Source: Falsiroseomonas frigidaquae (lineage in GTDB: Bacteria > Pseudomonadota > Alphaproteobacteria > Acetobacterales > Acetobacteraceae). Taken from it: DNA of 64,000 bases. The notes beneath the pieces were generated by a model. The model saw only the letters and a program-made list of their open reading frames with translations. It did not search any database and was not told the origin of the DNA. Made by a program: the position numbers and the translations under genes. Within the stretch, counting starts at the first letter, position 1, and each line of letters starts with the position of its first letter. The DNA lies in assembly GCF_012163145.1 (NCBI RefSeq), contig NZ_JAAVTX010000002.1:434001-498000 (forward strand), in the 5' to 3' direction. Positions 51,321 to 59,853 of this stretch are shown piece by piece.

Positions 51321-51562
51321 TAGCCCCGCCGGCGCAGCGCGTCCTCCACCAATTGCCGGTCGCGCGCCTCGTTGCGGCGGCCATGCACCACGGCGAGCGC
51401 CCAGATCACCGCGATGCCCCAGGCCGCCTGCCCGGCGACGAAGGGCAGCAGGATGAAGGCCAGCCCGCCGATCCAAAGCAGCCCGTTGAACACGGCCTGG
51501 AACGGCTTGCCGGCGAAGAGGATGGCGAGCGGCGGGAGGAGGATGGCGAGGAGGTATTGCAT
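51320..51562 (-). CDS. Small membrane protein, possibly YqaE/Pmp3-like
   Basis: An 80-residue protein with two hydrophobic helices (YLLAILLPPLAILFAGKP and WIGGLAFILLPFVAGQ) and a charged C-terminal tail. The first helix with its LLPPLAILFAGK core is reminiscent of the YqaE/Pmp3 stress-associated membrane peptides. The tail is longer than usual, so the assignment is tentative. The start at 51562 has GAGGGG upstream. Its TAA stop is touched by the fold-back element. Confidence 0.75.
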   Translation of the reverse strand: MQYLLAILLPPLAILFAGKPFQAVFNGLLWIGGLAFILLPFVAGQAAWGIAVIWALAVVHGRRNEARDRQLVEDALRRRG

Positions 51563-51613
51563 GATACCCCTCATATCGTTTCGCCGCCCCCCGGGTTCAA
51601 TCCGCCTAGTCGG

Positions 51614-51913
51614 TCACGCCGCCGTGGCGAGGTCCAGCACCGGATGGACCACGCGGCCCTCCATCGCCTCCACCCGCCGCACGCCGATGATCTGCCCGAG
51701 ATTGCCCGCCACCAGATGCACCATGCACAGCGGCATGGCGTGCAGGGCGACTTCGGCGCGGATCGCATCGCCATCCCGCGAGGCGCGCACCAGGTCGGGG
51801 ATCAGGTCGCGCTTGGCGAAAGGCTCCAGGATGCGCGGCAGCAGGCCGGGCGCGGCATCCGCGGTGACGGTGAAACGCGCCGCGCAGAGCGGCTCGGGAT
51901 CGTAGAAGGACAT
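51614..51913 (-). CDS. ACT-like domain small protein
   Basis: A 99-residue protein starting MSFYDPEPLCAARFTV. The alternation of strands and helices and the segments APGLLPRILEPFAKRDLIPD and LVAGNLGQIIGVRRVEAMEG look like a single ACT regulatory domain, as in acetolactate synthase small subunits. No partner enzyme is adjacent. The family call is from pattern only. The frame is open further upstream, but the internal ATG at 51913 begins the recognisable domain. Confidence 0.72.
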   Translation of the reverse strand: MSFYDPEPLCAARFTVTADAAPGLLPRILEPFAKRDLIPDLVRASRDGDAIRAEVALHAMPLCMVHLVAGNLGQIIGVRRVEAMEGRVVHPVLDLATAA

Positions 51914-52051
51914 ATGGGGAAGCTCCGGATCGGGTGGCGAAGAACCGAAAAGGCACCCGGCCGCACATGCGCCCATCCCCCCATGAGGGGGATCGGGGTC
52001 AGGCGGCCGGGCCGGTAATTCGGCCCGTAAGGATCCGGAAAATCGTCACGC

Positions 52052-54499
52052 CTAGGTCTTAGCGGCTTCCGGCGCGTCCGGGAAGTCCTCTGTCGGGTGG
52101 CGGCCCTGCTGGCGGTCGATGATCAGCTTCTGGTGCGGGTACGGGATCTCGATGCCGAGCTGGTCGAAGCGCTGCTTGATGCGGCGGTTGAACTCGCGCC
52201 CGATGCTCCAGCGCGCCATCGGCTCGCCCTTGATGCGGGCGCGGATCAGCACGCCGGAATCGGCCAGCCGCTCGACACCCAGCACTTCCAGCTCGTCGCG
52301 GACGATCGGGTTGAACTTCGGGTCGGCGCGGATATCGGCCGCCACCTCCCGCATCACCTCCACCACCCGGTCCGTGTCCTCGCCATAGCCGACGCTGACA
52401 TCGAGCACGGCGAAGGAGAAGTCGCGGGTCATGTTGGTCACGGTGGTCACGGCGCTGAACGGGATGATGTGGATGGAGCCGTCCTGCGCGCGCAGCTTGA
52501 TGGAGCGGATGGAAAGCTGCTCCACCACGCCCGCCAGCCCGCCGACGGAAACCACGTCGCCCACCGCCACCGCATCCTCGAACAGCAGGAAGATGCCGGT
52601 GATGACGTCCCGAACCAGGGTCTGCGACCCAAAGCCGATGGCCAGGCCGATGACGCCGGCACCGGCGATCAGGGGTGCGACGTTGATGCCGATCTCGGTC
52701 AGCACGTTGAGCGCGACGAAGACCAGGATGGTGCCGGACAGCAGGGTGCGCAGCATCGGCATAAGCGTCCGCACCCGGGCGGAACGCGCCGCCTGGGCAT
52801 CCCGCGACAGGCGGACCAGGTAGCGCTGGATGGCGGCATTCGCCACTTCCCACACCGTGATCGCGACGATCACGGTCAGCCCGATGGAGACCAGCGAGCC
52901 GAGCAGCCGGGCGCCGAGCTGGCCGCGGCTGAACCAGGCGAAGGCGGCAACCCCCCAGGCTTCCAGAAGGAACAGCAGGGTGACGACCATGATGATGCCG
53001 CTGACGATGCCCTTCAGCACCGGCACGTAGCGATTGGCCCGCGCCTCCAGCCCCGGATAGCGCCGGGCGAGTTCGTGGCCGATGCCGAAGCCGCGGTTGA
53101 TCGCCCGCCGCAGCAGCTCATCCACCAGCTTGGCCAGGCCGATGATCAGCAGCGTGGCGAGGGAAACGCGCAGCAGGCGTTCGAAGCCATCCCGCACCTC
53201 CAGCGCCCAGACGCCCCACAGCGCCATCAGCCACAGGATGGCCAGCAGGTGCCAGATGTCCGCGACGCGGTTGCGCAGCGTCCGCAGCATGCGCCGCATG
53301 CGGTCCGGCTGGTCGCCGGGCTTGAGGTCCGGCGCGCGCAGCAGGTCCGCCATGGCGCCGCGATTCTGCAGGATGACGATGACCAGCAGCAGGGAAACGA
53401 CCAGCGCGGTCAGCCGCAGGATGCCGTCATAGGCCGCCCAGGGCAGGCCGAACAGCAGCCCCGCCTCCGCCACCGCATAGCCGAAGATCGCCACGGCCAC
53501 GATGCGGCGCACCCAGATGGTGACATAGGCCGCCGTCTCGTCGTGGCAGGGCACCAGGCGCAGATGGCTCGACGCCGGGGAGAAGATCATCCGCGACAGC
53601 GCCATCACCGCGCGCAGCACGATGTAGGCATTGTTGGCGGTCAGCAGCACCAGTTCCGTCGTCGGCAGCGGGCGCACCGCGCCGATCATGCCGTAGGAGA
53701 TGACGGCGAAGGCGGCCAGCGGCACCAGGTCCAGCAGGAAGCGGGCCAGCACCAGCGGCACGCGGCGCATCCGCGTCCAGGCATCGCCATTGTGCGGCGC
53801 CATGCGGTCCAGCCGGTCGGAGAATCGCCGCAGCAGGCGGCGGACCAGCATTTCCGCCAGCAGGCCGGCGCCGAACAGCAGCGCCAGCTTCCAGGCGGCG
53901 TCGATGACGCGGGTCTGCGTCACCGGGTCGCGCGCGAAATCCGAGGCCCAGCGCGCCACCGATGGCAGGTCCGTCGCCGCCTCCGCCGCCGCCACCAGGC
54001 TTTCCGAGATGCCCTGCAGGCGCTGCGAGGCGCCCATCAGCAGCTGCGCGCCCAGCGTGTTGGGGGCGAGCAGCGCCGGCTCGGCCGCCGGCGGCGTGGC
54101 GGGCGTGGCAGCCCCCGGCGCCGGGGCGCCGCTGGCGGCGGGGGTGCTGCCCGGAGCAGCGGCGGGCGCGGTGCCGGGGGACGCCGTGCCAGAGGACGCC
54201 GTGCCAGAGGACGCCGTGCCAGAGGACGCCGTGCCAGAGGACGCCGTGCCAGGGGGCGCGCTGCGCTGGGCGGCGACCAGCGCCTCCAGGTTCCGCATCA
54301 ATTCGGCGCGCGCAGCATCATTCCGCAGCGTCGCCAGCAGCCGCTCCAGCTCCGCATTGCCGCCCGCAGGCGCTGCGGATGGTGCGGCTGCGGGAGCGGC
54401 CGGGGCGGCGGTCTGGCCAAGGACCGGGCCGCCGAGCAGCAGCGCCAGGATCGGAAGTAGATGAAGGATTGCGCGCATGCCGGGGATGAACCTGCTCAT
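52052..54499 (-). CDS. Large mechanosensitive channel, MscS family
   Basis: About 815 residues. A signal peptide (MRAILHLLPILALLLGGPVL) is followed by an Ala/Pro/Gly-rich periplasmic region containing five SSGTA-type repeats, then many transmembrane helices. The MscS core near the C-terminus has the pore-helix region LIAGAGVIGLAIGFGSQTLVRDVITG, then FLLFEDAVAVGDVVSVGGLAGVVEQLSIRS-type beta domain. A short cytoplasmic C-terminus ends it. ATG 54499 is used; ATG 54478 also gives a good signal peptide. It would release solutes upon osmotic downshock. Confidence 0.92.
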   Translation of the reverse strand: MSRFIPGMRAILHLLPILALLLGGPVLGQTAAPAAPAAAPSAAPAGGNAELERLLATLRNDAARAELMRNLEALVAAQRSAPPGTASSGTASSGTASSGTASSGTASPGTAPAAAPGSTPAASGAPAPGAATPATPPAAEPALLAPNTLGAQLLMGASQRLQGISESLVAAAEAATDLPSVARWASDFARDPVTQTRVIDAAWKLALLFGAGLLAEMLVRRLLRRFSDRLDRMAPHNGDAWTRMRRVPLVLARFLLDLVPLAAFAVISYGMIGAVRPLPTTELVLLTANNAYIVLRAVMALSRMIFSPASSHLRLVPCHDETAAYVTIWVRRIVAVAIFGYAVAEAGLLFGLPWAAYDGILRLTALVVSLLLVIVILQNRGAMADLLRAPDLKPGDQPDRMRRMLRTLRNRVADIWHLLAILWLMALWGVWALEVRDGFERLLRVSLATLLIIGLAKLVDELLRRAINRGFGIGHELARRYPGLEARANRYVPVLKGIVSGIIMVVTLLFLLEAWGVAAFAWFSRGQLGARLLGSLVSIGLTVIVAITVWEVANAAIQRYLVRLSRDAQAARSARVRTLMPMLRTLLSGTILVFVALNVLTEIGINVAPLIAGAGVIGLAIGFGSQTLVRDVITGIFLLFEDAVAVGDVVSVGGLAGVVEQLSIRSIKLRAQDGSIHIIPFSAVTTVTNMTRDFSFAVLDVSVGYGEDTDRVVEVMREVAADIRADPKFNPIVRDELEVLGVERLADSGVLIRARIKGEPMARWSIGREFNRRIKQRFDQLGIEIPYPHQKLIIDRQQGRHPTEDFPDAPEAAKT
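54180..54254. repeat. 15-bp tandem repeat, five copies, inside the mscS-like gene
   Basis: GACGCCGTGCCAGAG repeats at 54180, 54195, 54210 and 54225, with a last variant copy from 54240 to 54254. Being a multiple of three it adds or removes whole SSGTA pentapeptides in the periplasmic linker of the MscS-like protein without shifting frame. Confidence 0.9.
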
Positions 54500-54630
54500 G
54501 CCGGGCGGGTCAACCCTGGAGTGCGGGCGCATCCGGGCCGGGGGCCTGGAACAGGAAGCCGGAGGCTCGGAACAGGAAGAATGCCCGCCGGCATGTTGCG
54601 GTGCAGCGCAGGCCGGTTGAGGATGCACCG

Positions 54631-55830
54631 GTGACCTCCCCCGCCCCCCCGCTGCCCGTGATCATGCTGGCCCTGATGGCGGCGCATCTGGCCGGCATGG
54701 GCGCCTTCCTGACGGTGCCGGTGCTGGCGCCGGCCATGGCCGCCGAAACCGGCGTGCCGGCCAGCCTGGCCGGGCTGCACACCGCGCTGGTCTATGCCGG
54801 CGCGCTGGTGACCGGGCCGCTGACCGGGCCGCTGATCCGTCGCTGGGGTGGCGTGCGGATGTTGCAGGTTTCGATGGTGGTGCTCGGCTGCGGCATCGCG
54901 CTGGCGGCGCTGGGGCATCCGCTGGCGCTGGCCGCCTCCGCCGTCCTGGCCGGGATGGGACATGGGCCGGTGACGCCGGGCGGCAGCCATCTGATCGCGG
55001 CGCATACCCCGGCCCGGCGGCGAGCGCTGGTGTTCAGCGTGAAGCAGGCCGGGGTGCCGCTGGGCGCCATGATCGTCGCCGCCCTGGCGCCGGCCATCGC
55101 GCTGGTCGCCGGCTGGCGCATCAGCATCCTGTGCATGGCGGGCATCGCCTTCCTGGTCGCGCTCGGCATCCAGCCGCTGCGGGCCGGGCTGGATGGCGGG
55201 CGGGACCGTCCCGGGGCCAGCGCCGGGCTGCTGGCGGTGCTGCGCGAATCGGCGGCCAATGTCGGCCTGCTGCGGACCAATGGGGAACTGGCGCGGCTGA
55301 CGGTGATGGCCTGCGGCTACGGCATCGCGCAATTCTGCTTCTCCACCTTCTTCGTGGCGTTCCAGGTGGCCAGCCTGGGGACCCCCCTGGCCGAGGCCGG
55401 GCTGCGACTGGCGCTGGCGCAGGCGGCCGGCGTGGTCGGGCGCGTCGGCTGGGCGCTGCTGGCGGACCGGCTGGGCGCATCCCGCGTGCTGGCGGCCTGC
55501 GGCGGCGGCGCGGCGCTCGCCGGGCTGGCGCTGGCGCTGGCCGGGCCGGGCTGGCCGGGCTTCCTGGTGGCCGCGGCCGGGGTGGTGATGGGCGCCACCG
55601 CGGTGGGCTGGAACGGCGTGATGCTGGCCGAGGCCGCCCGCCTGGCGCCGCCCGGCCAGGTCGGCGGTGCAACCGCCGCGCTGTCCTTCGCCTTCGGCAT
55701 GACCATGCTGGTGGCGCCCCCGGCCTTTTCCGGGCTGATCGCCCTGACCGGCGGCTATTCCGCCGGCTTCCTGATGTGCGTCGTCGCCGTGGCGATCGGC
55801 GCCTTCGCCATCGCGGGCGCGCGCAGGTAA
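54631..55830 (+). CDS. MFS transporter
   Basis: A 399-residue 12-helix major facilitator. The first half has GPLTGPLIRRWGGVRMLQ near residue 60 and GHGPVTPGGSHLIAAHTPARRR. The second half has GRVGWALLADRLGASRVLA. The start is a GTG at 54631 preceded by GAGGA; a GTG at 54601 would add ten non-hydrophobic residues. It is divergent from the MscS gene. Substrate unknown. Confidence 0.9.
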   Translation: MTSPAPPLPVIMLALMAAHLAGMGAFLTVPVLAPAMAAETGVPASLAGLHTALVYAGALVTGPLTGPLIRRWGGVRMLQVSMVVLGCGIALAALGHPLALAASAVLAGMGHGPVTPGGSHLIAAHTPARRRALVFSVKQAGVPLGAMIVAALAPAIALVAGWRISILCMAGIAFLVALGIQPLRAGLDGGRDRPGASAGLLAVLRESAANVGLLRTNGELARLTVMACGYGIAQFCFSTFFVAFQVASLGTPLAEAGLRLALAQAAGVVGRVGWALLADRLGASRVLAACGGGAALAGLALALAGPGWPGFLVAAAGVVMGATAVGWNGVMLAEAARLAPPGQVGGATAALSFAFGMTMLVAPPAFSGLIALTGGYSAGFLMCVVAVAIGAFAIAGARR

Positions 55831-55898
55831 TGGCGGGCGCGCGCAGGTAGCGACGCTTCCCGCCTTGCCGGGGCGGCGGGACGTGCCATCTTGGCCCG

Positions 55899-56096
55899 AT
55901 GACGACCTTCCTGACGGTCCTGGTGGGCCTTTCCATGTTCGCCACGCTCGGCGTGATGTTCGCAGGCATGCTCGGCCTGGCGCGCAACGAGGCCGCCGGT
56001 GGCGCCCGTTCCAACCGGTTGATGCGCTGGCGCGTGGCGCTGCAGGGCGTCACGCTGGTGCTGTTCCTGATCCTCATCCTCGCCACGCGCGGCTGA
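55899..56096 (+). CDS. HIG1 domain / twin-transmembrane small protein
   Basis: A 65-residue protein with two membrane helices ([21 protein letters not shown] and [14 protein letters not shown]). They are joined by the HIG1-family loop in which [12 protein letters not shown] is characteristic. HIG1 proteins associate with cytochrome oxidase in mitochondria; bacterial members are uncharacterised but common in alphaproteobacteria. It precedes etfB by about 190 bases on the same strand, so a link to respiratory electron transfer is possible but only by position. Confidence 0.88.
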   Translation: MTTFLTVLVGLSMFATLGVMFAGMLGLARNEAAGGARSNRLMRWRVALQGVTLVLFLILILATRG

Positions 56097-56098
56097 TG

Positions 56099-56188
56099 CC
56101 TGCTTCGCCCGAGCCTGCATTACCCGGGCCTGCTTCGCCCGAGCCTGCATTACCCGGGTCTGCTTTACCCGGGCCTGCCTTGCCCACA
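56099..56188. repeat. 15-bp tandem repeat array, six copies, between HIG1 gene and etfB
   Basis: Units alternate CCTGCTTCGCCCGAG and CCTGCATTACCCGGG in two identical 30-bp blocks (56099-56128, 56129-56158). Two diverged units follow (TCTGCTTTACCCGGG and CCTGCCTTGCCCACA). It is non-coding on the plus strand and lies about 100 bases upstream of etfB. Period and alternation suggest recent slippage duplication. Confidence 0.85.
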
Positions 56189-56286
56189 CCGAAGCCCCGC
56201 CCTATGGTCCGGGCCGTTTTTGCATGTGCGAAATACGCCCGGCGCCTGGTTTCTGCGCCGCGCGACGACCAGGGACCCGGCAAATC

Positions 56287-57036
56287 ATGAAAATCCTCGT
56301 CCCCGTGAAGCGGGTGGTGGACTACAACGTGAAGGTCCGCGTGAAGGCGGATGGCACGGGCGTCGAGACGGCCAACGTCAAGATGTCCATGAACCCGTTC
56401 GATGAGATCGCGGTCGAGGAAGCCGTGCGCCTGAAGGAAAAGGGCGCCGCCACCGAGATCATCGCCGTCTCCGTCGGCCCGACCGCGGCGCAGGAACAGA
56501 TCCGTACCGCGCTCGCCATGGGCGCCGATCGCGGCATCCTGGTCGAGGTCGATGGCGTGGTCGAGCCGCTCGCGGTGGCCAAGATCCTGAAGGCGCTGAT
56601 CGCCAAGGAATCGCCGGAACTCGTCATCATGGGCAAGCAGGCCATCGATGACGACATGAACGCCACCGGCCAGATGCTGGCGGCGCTGATGGGCTGGGGC
56701 CAGGGCACTTTTGCCAGCAAGGTCGAGATCGCGGATGGCGCGGCGAAGGTGACCCGCGAGGTCGATGGCGGGCTTGAGACCGTCTCCCTCAAGCTGCCGG
56801 CCATCGTGACCGCGGACCTGCGGCTGAACGAGCCGCGCTACGCCTCCCTGCCGAACATCATGAAAGCTCGGAAAAAGCCGATCGAGACGGTGAAGCCGGC
56901 CGATCTCGGCGTCGATGCCGCGCCGCGCCTGACCGTGCTGAAGGTGGAGGAACCGCCGAAGCGCCAGGCGGGCGTGAAGGTCGGCAGCGTCGCCGAGCTG
57001 GTGGACAAGCTGCGCAACGAAGCGAAGGTGATCTGA
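56287..57036 (+). CDS. etfB: Electron transfer flavoprotein beta subunit
   Basis: A 249-residue FixA/EtfB subunit binding AMP. With EtfA it passes electrons from acyl-CoA and other dehydrogenases to ETF-ubiquinone oxidoreductase. The opening [20 protein letters not shown] and the segment [20 protein letters not shown] are typical, as is [20 protein letters not shown] near residue 120. I start at the ATG 56287, which matches the family N-terminus exactly. etfA follows 2 bases after its stop. Confidence 0.97.
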   Translation: MKILVPVKRVVDYNVKVRVKADGTGVETANVKMSMNPFDEIAVEEAVRLKEKGAATEIIAVSVGPTAAQEQIRTALAMGADRGILVEVDGVVEPLAVAKILKALIAKESPELVIMGKQAIDDDMNATGQMLAALMGWGQGTFASKVEIADGAAKVTREVDGGLETVSLKLPAIVTADLRLNEPRYASLPNIMKARKKPIETVKPADLGVDAAPRLTVLKVEEPPKRQAGVKVGSVAELVDKLRNEAKVI

Positions 57037-57038
57037 CC

Positions 57039-57965
57039 ATGGCCGTGCTCGTTCTCGCCGATCGCGGCGAAACCGTCTCCACCCCGACCCGCAGCGCGGT
57101 TGCCGCGGCGCAGCAGCTGGGCGGCGACGTGCATGTGCTGGTGCTGGCGCAGTCCGACGCCGCCGCCGCCGCGCAGCTTCCCGGCGTGGCCAAGGTGCTG
57201 GTGGCCGATGGTGGCGCCACCGCGCAGGGGCTGGCGGAGCCGGTCGCGGCCCTGCTGGTCTCCCTCGCCCCGTCCTATGACCACCTGCTGGCCCCCGGCA
57301 GCGCCGCCGGCAAGAACGTGATGCCGCGCGTCGCCGCCCTGCTGGACGTGCAGATCATCTCCGACGTCGCCGGCGTGGAGGGTCCCGACACCTTCCGCCG
57401 CTTCATCTATGCCGGCAATGCGCTGGCCACGGTGAAGACGGCCGATGCGAAGAAGGTGCTGACGGTGCGCGCCGCCAGCTTCGACCCGGTCGCCGCCGCA
57501 GGTGGCAGCGCCGCCATCGAGACCGCCGCCGCGGCGGAGGATCCGGGCGTTTCCAGCTTCGTCGGCGCCGAGCTTGTGAAGCTCGAGCGGCCGGAACTGA
57601 CCGCCGCCCGGGTGGTGATCTCCGGCGGCCGCGCCATGGGCTCGTCCGACAACTTCAAGATCCTGGACGGCATCGCGGACCGGCTGGGCGCCGCCATCGG
57701 TGCCTCCCGCGCCGCGGTCGATGCGGGCTACGCGCCGAACGACATGCAGGTCGGCCAGACCGGCAAGATCGTCGCGCCGGAACTCTACATGGCCTTCGGC
57801 ATCTCGGGCGCGATCCAGCACCTGGCCGGCATGAAGGACAGCAAGGTGATCGTCGCGATCAACAAGGACGAGGAGGCGCCGATCTTCCAGGTGGCCGATT
57901 ACGGCCTGGTCGGCGACGTCTTCAAGGTGATCCCGGAGCTGGAAGCGGCGCTGGACAAGAAGTAG
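57039..57965 (+). CDS. etfA: Electron transfer flavoprotein alpha subunit
   Basis: A 308-residue EtfA/FixB subunit carrying FAD. The C-terminal FAD domain shows [19 protein letters not shown] near residue 190, [25 protein letters not shown] near residue 227 and the final [26 protein letters not shown] block. It forms an operon with etfB. A hairpin-rich repeat separates it from the 3-hydroxyacyl-CoA dehydrogenase gene, whose pathway supplies ETF with electrons. Confidence 0.97.
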   Translation: MAVLVLADRGETVSTPTRSAVAAAQQLGGDVHVLVLAQSDAAAAAQLPGVAKVLVADGGATAQGLAEPVAALLVSLAPSYDHLLAPGSAAGKNVMPRVAALLDVQIISDVAGVEGPDTFRRFIYAGNALATVKTADAKKVLTVRAASFDPVAAAGGSAAIETAAAAEDPGVSSFVGAELVKLERPELTAARVVISGGRAMGSSDNFKILDGIADRLGAAIGASRAAVDAGYAPNDMQVGQTGKIVAPELYMAFGISGAIQHLAGMKDSKVIVAINKDEEAPIFQVADYGLVGDVFKVIPELEAALDKK

Positions 57966-57972
57966 CCAAAGC

Positions 57973-58118
57973 CCTCCCCCCGCTTGGGGAGGAGGGTTGG
58001 GTGGGGGGCCTGCCGCCCGCGCCACCGACCATGAATGAATCCGAGCGGGGTTACTCGCTCTCCCCGACCTGGGCGGCCCCCCTCACCCCATCCCTCTCCC
58101 CCCGTCGGGGGGAGAGGG
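57973..58118. repeat. GC-rich hairpin repeat cluster after etfA
   Basis: CCTCCCC/GGGGAGG (57973-57992) and CCCTCTCCCCCC-GTC-GGGGGGAGAGGG (58092-58118, perfect 12-bp stem) flank a longer imperfect inverted repeat. In that repeat GGGTTGGGTGGGGGGCC (about 57994-58020) faces GGCCCCCCTCACCCCATCC (about 58073-58093). The structure is typical of extragenic palindromic repeats and may stop transcription of etfBA or stabilise its 3' end. It ends just before the next gene's ribosome-binding site. Confidence 0.7.
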
Positions 58119-58134
58119 CGCTTAGGCGGAGACG

Positions 58135-59016
58135 ATGATGACGCAGATCCAGAAACTCGGCGTCATCGGCGCCGGCCAGATGGGCAATGGCATCGCCCAT
58201 GTCGCGGCCCAGTCCGGGCTGGAGGTGGTGCTGCTGGACGTCGCCCAGGCGGCGCTCGACAAGGGCATGGCGACGCTGGCGAAGAACATGGACCGCCAGG
58301 TCTCCAAGGGCACGCTGTCCCAGGCGGACCGTGACGCGGCGCTCGCCCGCATCTCCACCAGCACGGACTACGCCGCCTTCGGCGATTGCGACCTGGTGAT
58401 CGAGGCCGCGACCGAGCGCGAGGACATCAAGCACAAGATCTTCGCGACGCTGACGCCGCATCTGAAGGCGGGCGCGCTGGTGGCGTCGAACACCTCCTCC
58501 ATCCCGATCACGCGGCTGGCGGCGGCGACGGACCGGCCGGGCGCCTTCGTCGGCATGCATTTCTTCAACCCCGTGCCGCTGATGAAGCTGGTCGAGGTGA
58601 TCCGCGGCCTCGCGACGGATGACGCCACGGTGCAGGCCGTGGCGGCACTGGCGGAGCGCATGGGCAAGACGGTGGCCTATGCCGCCGACTACCCGGCCTT
58701 CATCGTCAACCGCATCCTGCTGCCGATGATCAACGAAGCCTGCTTCGCGCTGCATGAGGGGGTGGGCGATGTCGCCTCCATCGATGCCGGCATGAAGCTG
58801 GGCTGCAACCACCCGATGGGGCCGCTGGAACTGGCGGACTACATCGGCCTGGACACCTGCCTCGCCGTGCTGCGCGTGCTGCAGGAAGGCATGGGCGACC
58901 CGAAATACCGGCCGAGCCCGCTGCTGGCCAAATATGTCGAGGCCGGCTGGCTCGGCCGCAAATCGGGCCGCGGCTTCTACGATTATTCCGCCACCCCCCC
59001 CAAGCCGACCCGCTAG
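58135..59016 (+). CDS. 3-hydroxybutyryl-CoA dehydrogenase
   Basis: A 293-residue NAD(P)-dependent dehydrogenase interconverting 3-hydroxyacyl-CoA and 3-ketoacyl-CoA. The Rossmann motif VIGAGQMGNGIAHVAA is at the N-terminus. IEAATEREDIKHKIF and the catalytic histidine in GMHFFNPVPLMKLVEVI (near residue 140) follow. The C-terminal domain has NHPMGPLELADYIGLDT. Two adjacent Met codons begin the frame. Its position downstream of etfBA suggests joint use in short-chain fatty acid or butyrate/PHB metabolism. Confidence 0.96.
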   Translation: MMTQIQKLGVIGAGQMGNGIAHVAAQSGLEVVLLDVAQAALDKGMATLAKNMDRQVSKGTLSQADRDAALARISTSTDYAAFGDCDLVIEAATEREDIKHKIFATLTPHLKAGALVASNTSSIPITRLAAATDRPGAFVGMHFFNPVPLMKLVEVIRGLATDDATVQAVAALAERMGKTVAYAADYPAFIVNRILLPMINEACFALHEGVGDVASIDAGMKLGCNHPMGPLELADYIGLDTCLAVLRVLQEGMGDPKYRPSPLLAKYVEAGWLGRKSGRGFYDYSATPPKPTR

Positions 59017-59018
59017 AC

Positions 59019-59777
59019 ATGTCCGCCGAGATCGGCCCGTTCGACCGGTTCGCCGGGCGGTTCGGCCTCGGTGGCGGCTATGGGCTGCTGGCGCTGGACC
59101 TGCTGGCGCTGGCCTGGGTCATCGGCGAATCCTTCCTGCCGCAAGGCCCGGCGCTGCGGCTGGTGGATTTCGGCTTCGGCCTGGTGCTCGGTGCGGAGCT
59201 GGTGCTGCGGCTGGCGGCCAGCCCGCGGCCGTGGCGGGAGGCGACGCACCCCGCCGGCATCGCCGACATCATCGCGGTCCTGGCCTTCCTGCTGGCCCCC
59301 TTCGCCCCGGGCTGGGGCTTCCTGCGCAGCCTGCGGACGCTGCGGCTGCTGCGCTCCGCCCGGCTGGTGGCGCAGCTGCGGCGCGACCTGCCGCTGTTCC
59401 GCGCCAATCCGGAGGCCCCGATCGCCGCCGCGGACCTGCTGGTCTTCATCGCGGTGATGACCGGCATCGTCCACGCCACGCAGTACGCCCGCAATCCGGA
59501 GATCGCTAACTGGGCGGATGCGCTGTATTTCACCGTGGCGGCCCTCACCACGACCGGCTTCGGCGACATCACGCTGGACGGCACCTGGGGCCGGCTGCTG
59601 ACCGTGATCATCATGCTGTGCGGCGTAACCCTGTTCCTGCGCCTGGCGCAGGCGCTGTTCCGGCCGCTGAAGGTGCGCTTCCGCTGCCCGAGCTGCGGCC
59701 TCGGCCGGCACGATACGGATGCGGTGCACTGCAAGGCCTGCGGCATCCAGCTCAACATTCCGGACGACGAGAACTGA
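59019..59777 (+). CDS. Voltage-gated-like ion channel with C-terminal zinc ribbon
   Basis: A 252-residue channel subunit with six hydrophobic segments. An Arg-rich S4-like helix (RSLRTLRLLRSARLVAQLRR, about residues 105-124) is followed by a pore loop with selectivity filter TTTGFGD in place of the potassium TVGYGD. The final helix is followed by a four-cysteine zinc ribbon CPSCGLG ... CKACGIQ in the last 25 residues. The starting ATG lies 2 bases after the dehydrogenase stop. Probably a potassium or mixed cation channel; the zinc ribbon is unusual. Confidence 0.88.
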   Translation: MSAEIGPFDRFAGRFGLGGGYGLLALDLLALAWVIGESFLPQGPALRLVDFGFGLVLGAELVLRLAASPRPWREATHPAGIADIIAVLAFLLAPFAPGWGFLRSLRTLRLLRSARLVAQLRRDLPLFRANPEAPIAAADLLVFIAVMTGIVHATQYARNPEIANWADALYFTVAALTTTGFGDITLDGTWGRLLTVIIMLCGVTLFLRLAQALFRPLKVRFRCPSCGLGRHDTDAVHCKACGIQLNIPDDEN

Positions 59778-59853
59778 GCTTGTTGCCCCCGGCTGGCTCG
59801 GCCGGCATGCTGCCCGGCAGGCCGCGCAGACGGCCGGAACCGGGAGAGTCTCC

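Noticed and set aside
52097-54460. A 787-codon plus-strand open frame antisense to the MscS-like gene
   Set aside because: Composition is His/Gln/Arg-rich without any domain, exactly what the complement of a GC-rich membrane-protein gene gives.
56074-56283. Small minus-strand frame with a [10 protein letters not shown]-type repeat peptide
   Set aside because: The repeat is simply the complement of the 15-bp non-coding array; there is no ribosome-binding site or homology.
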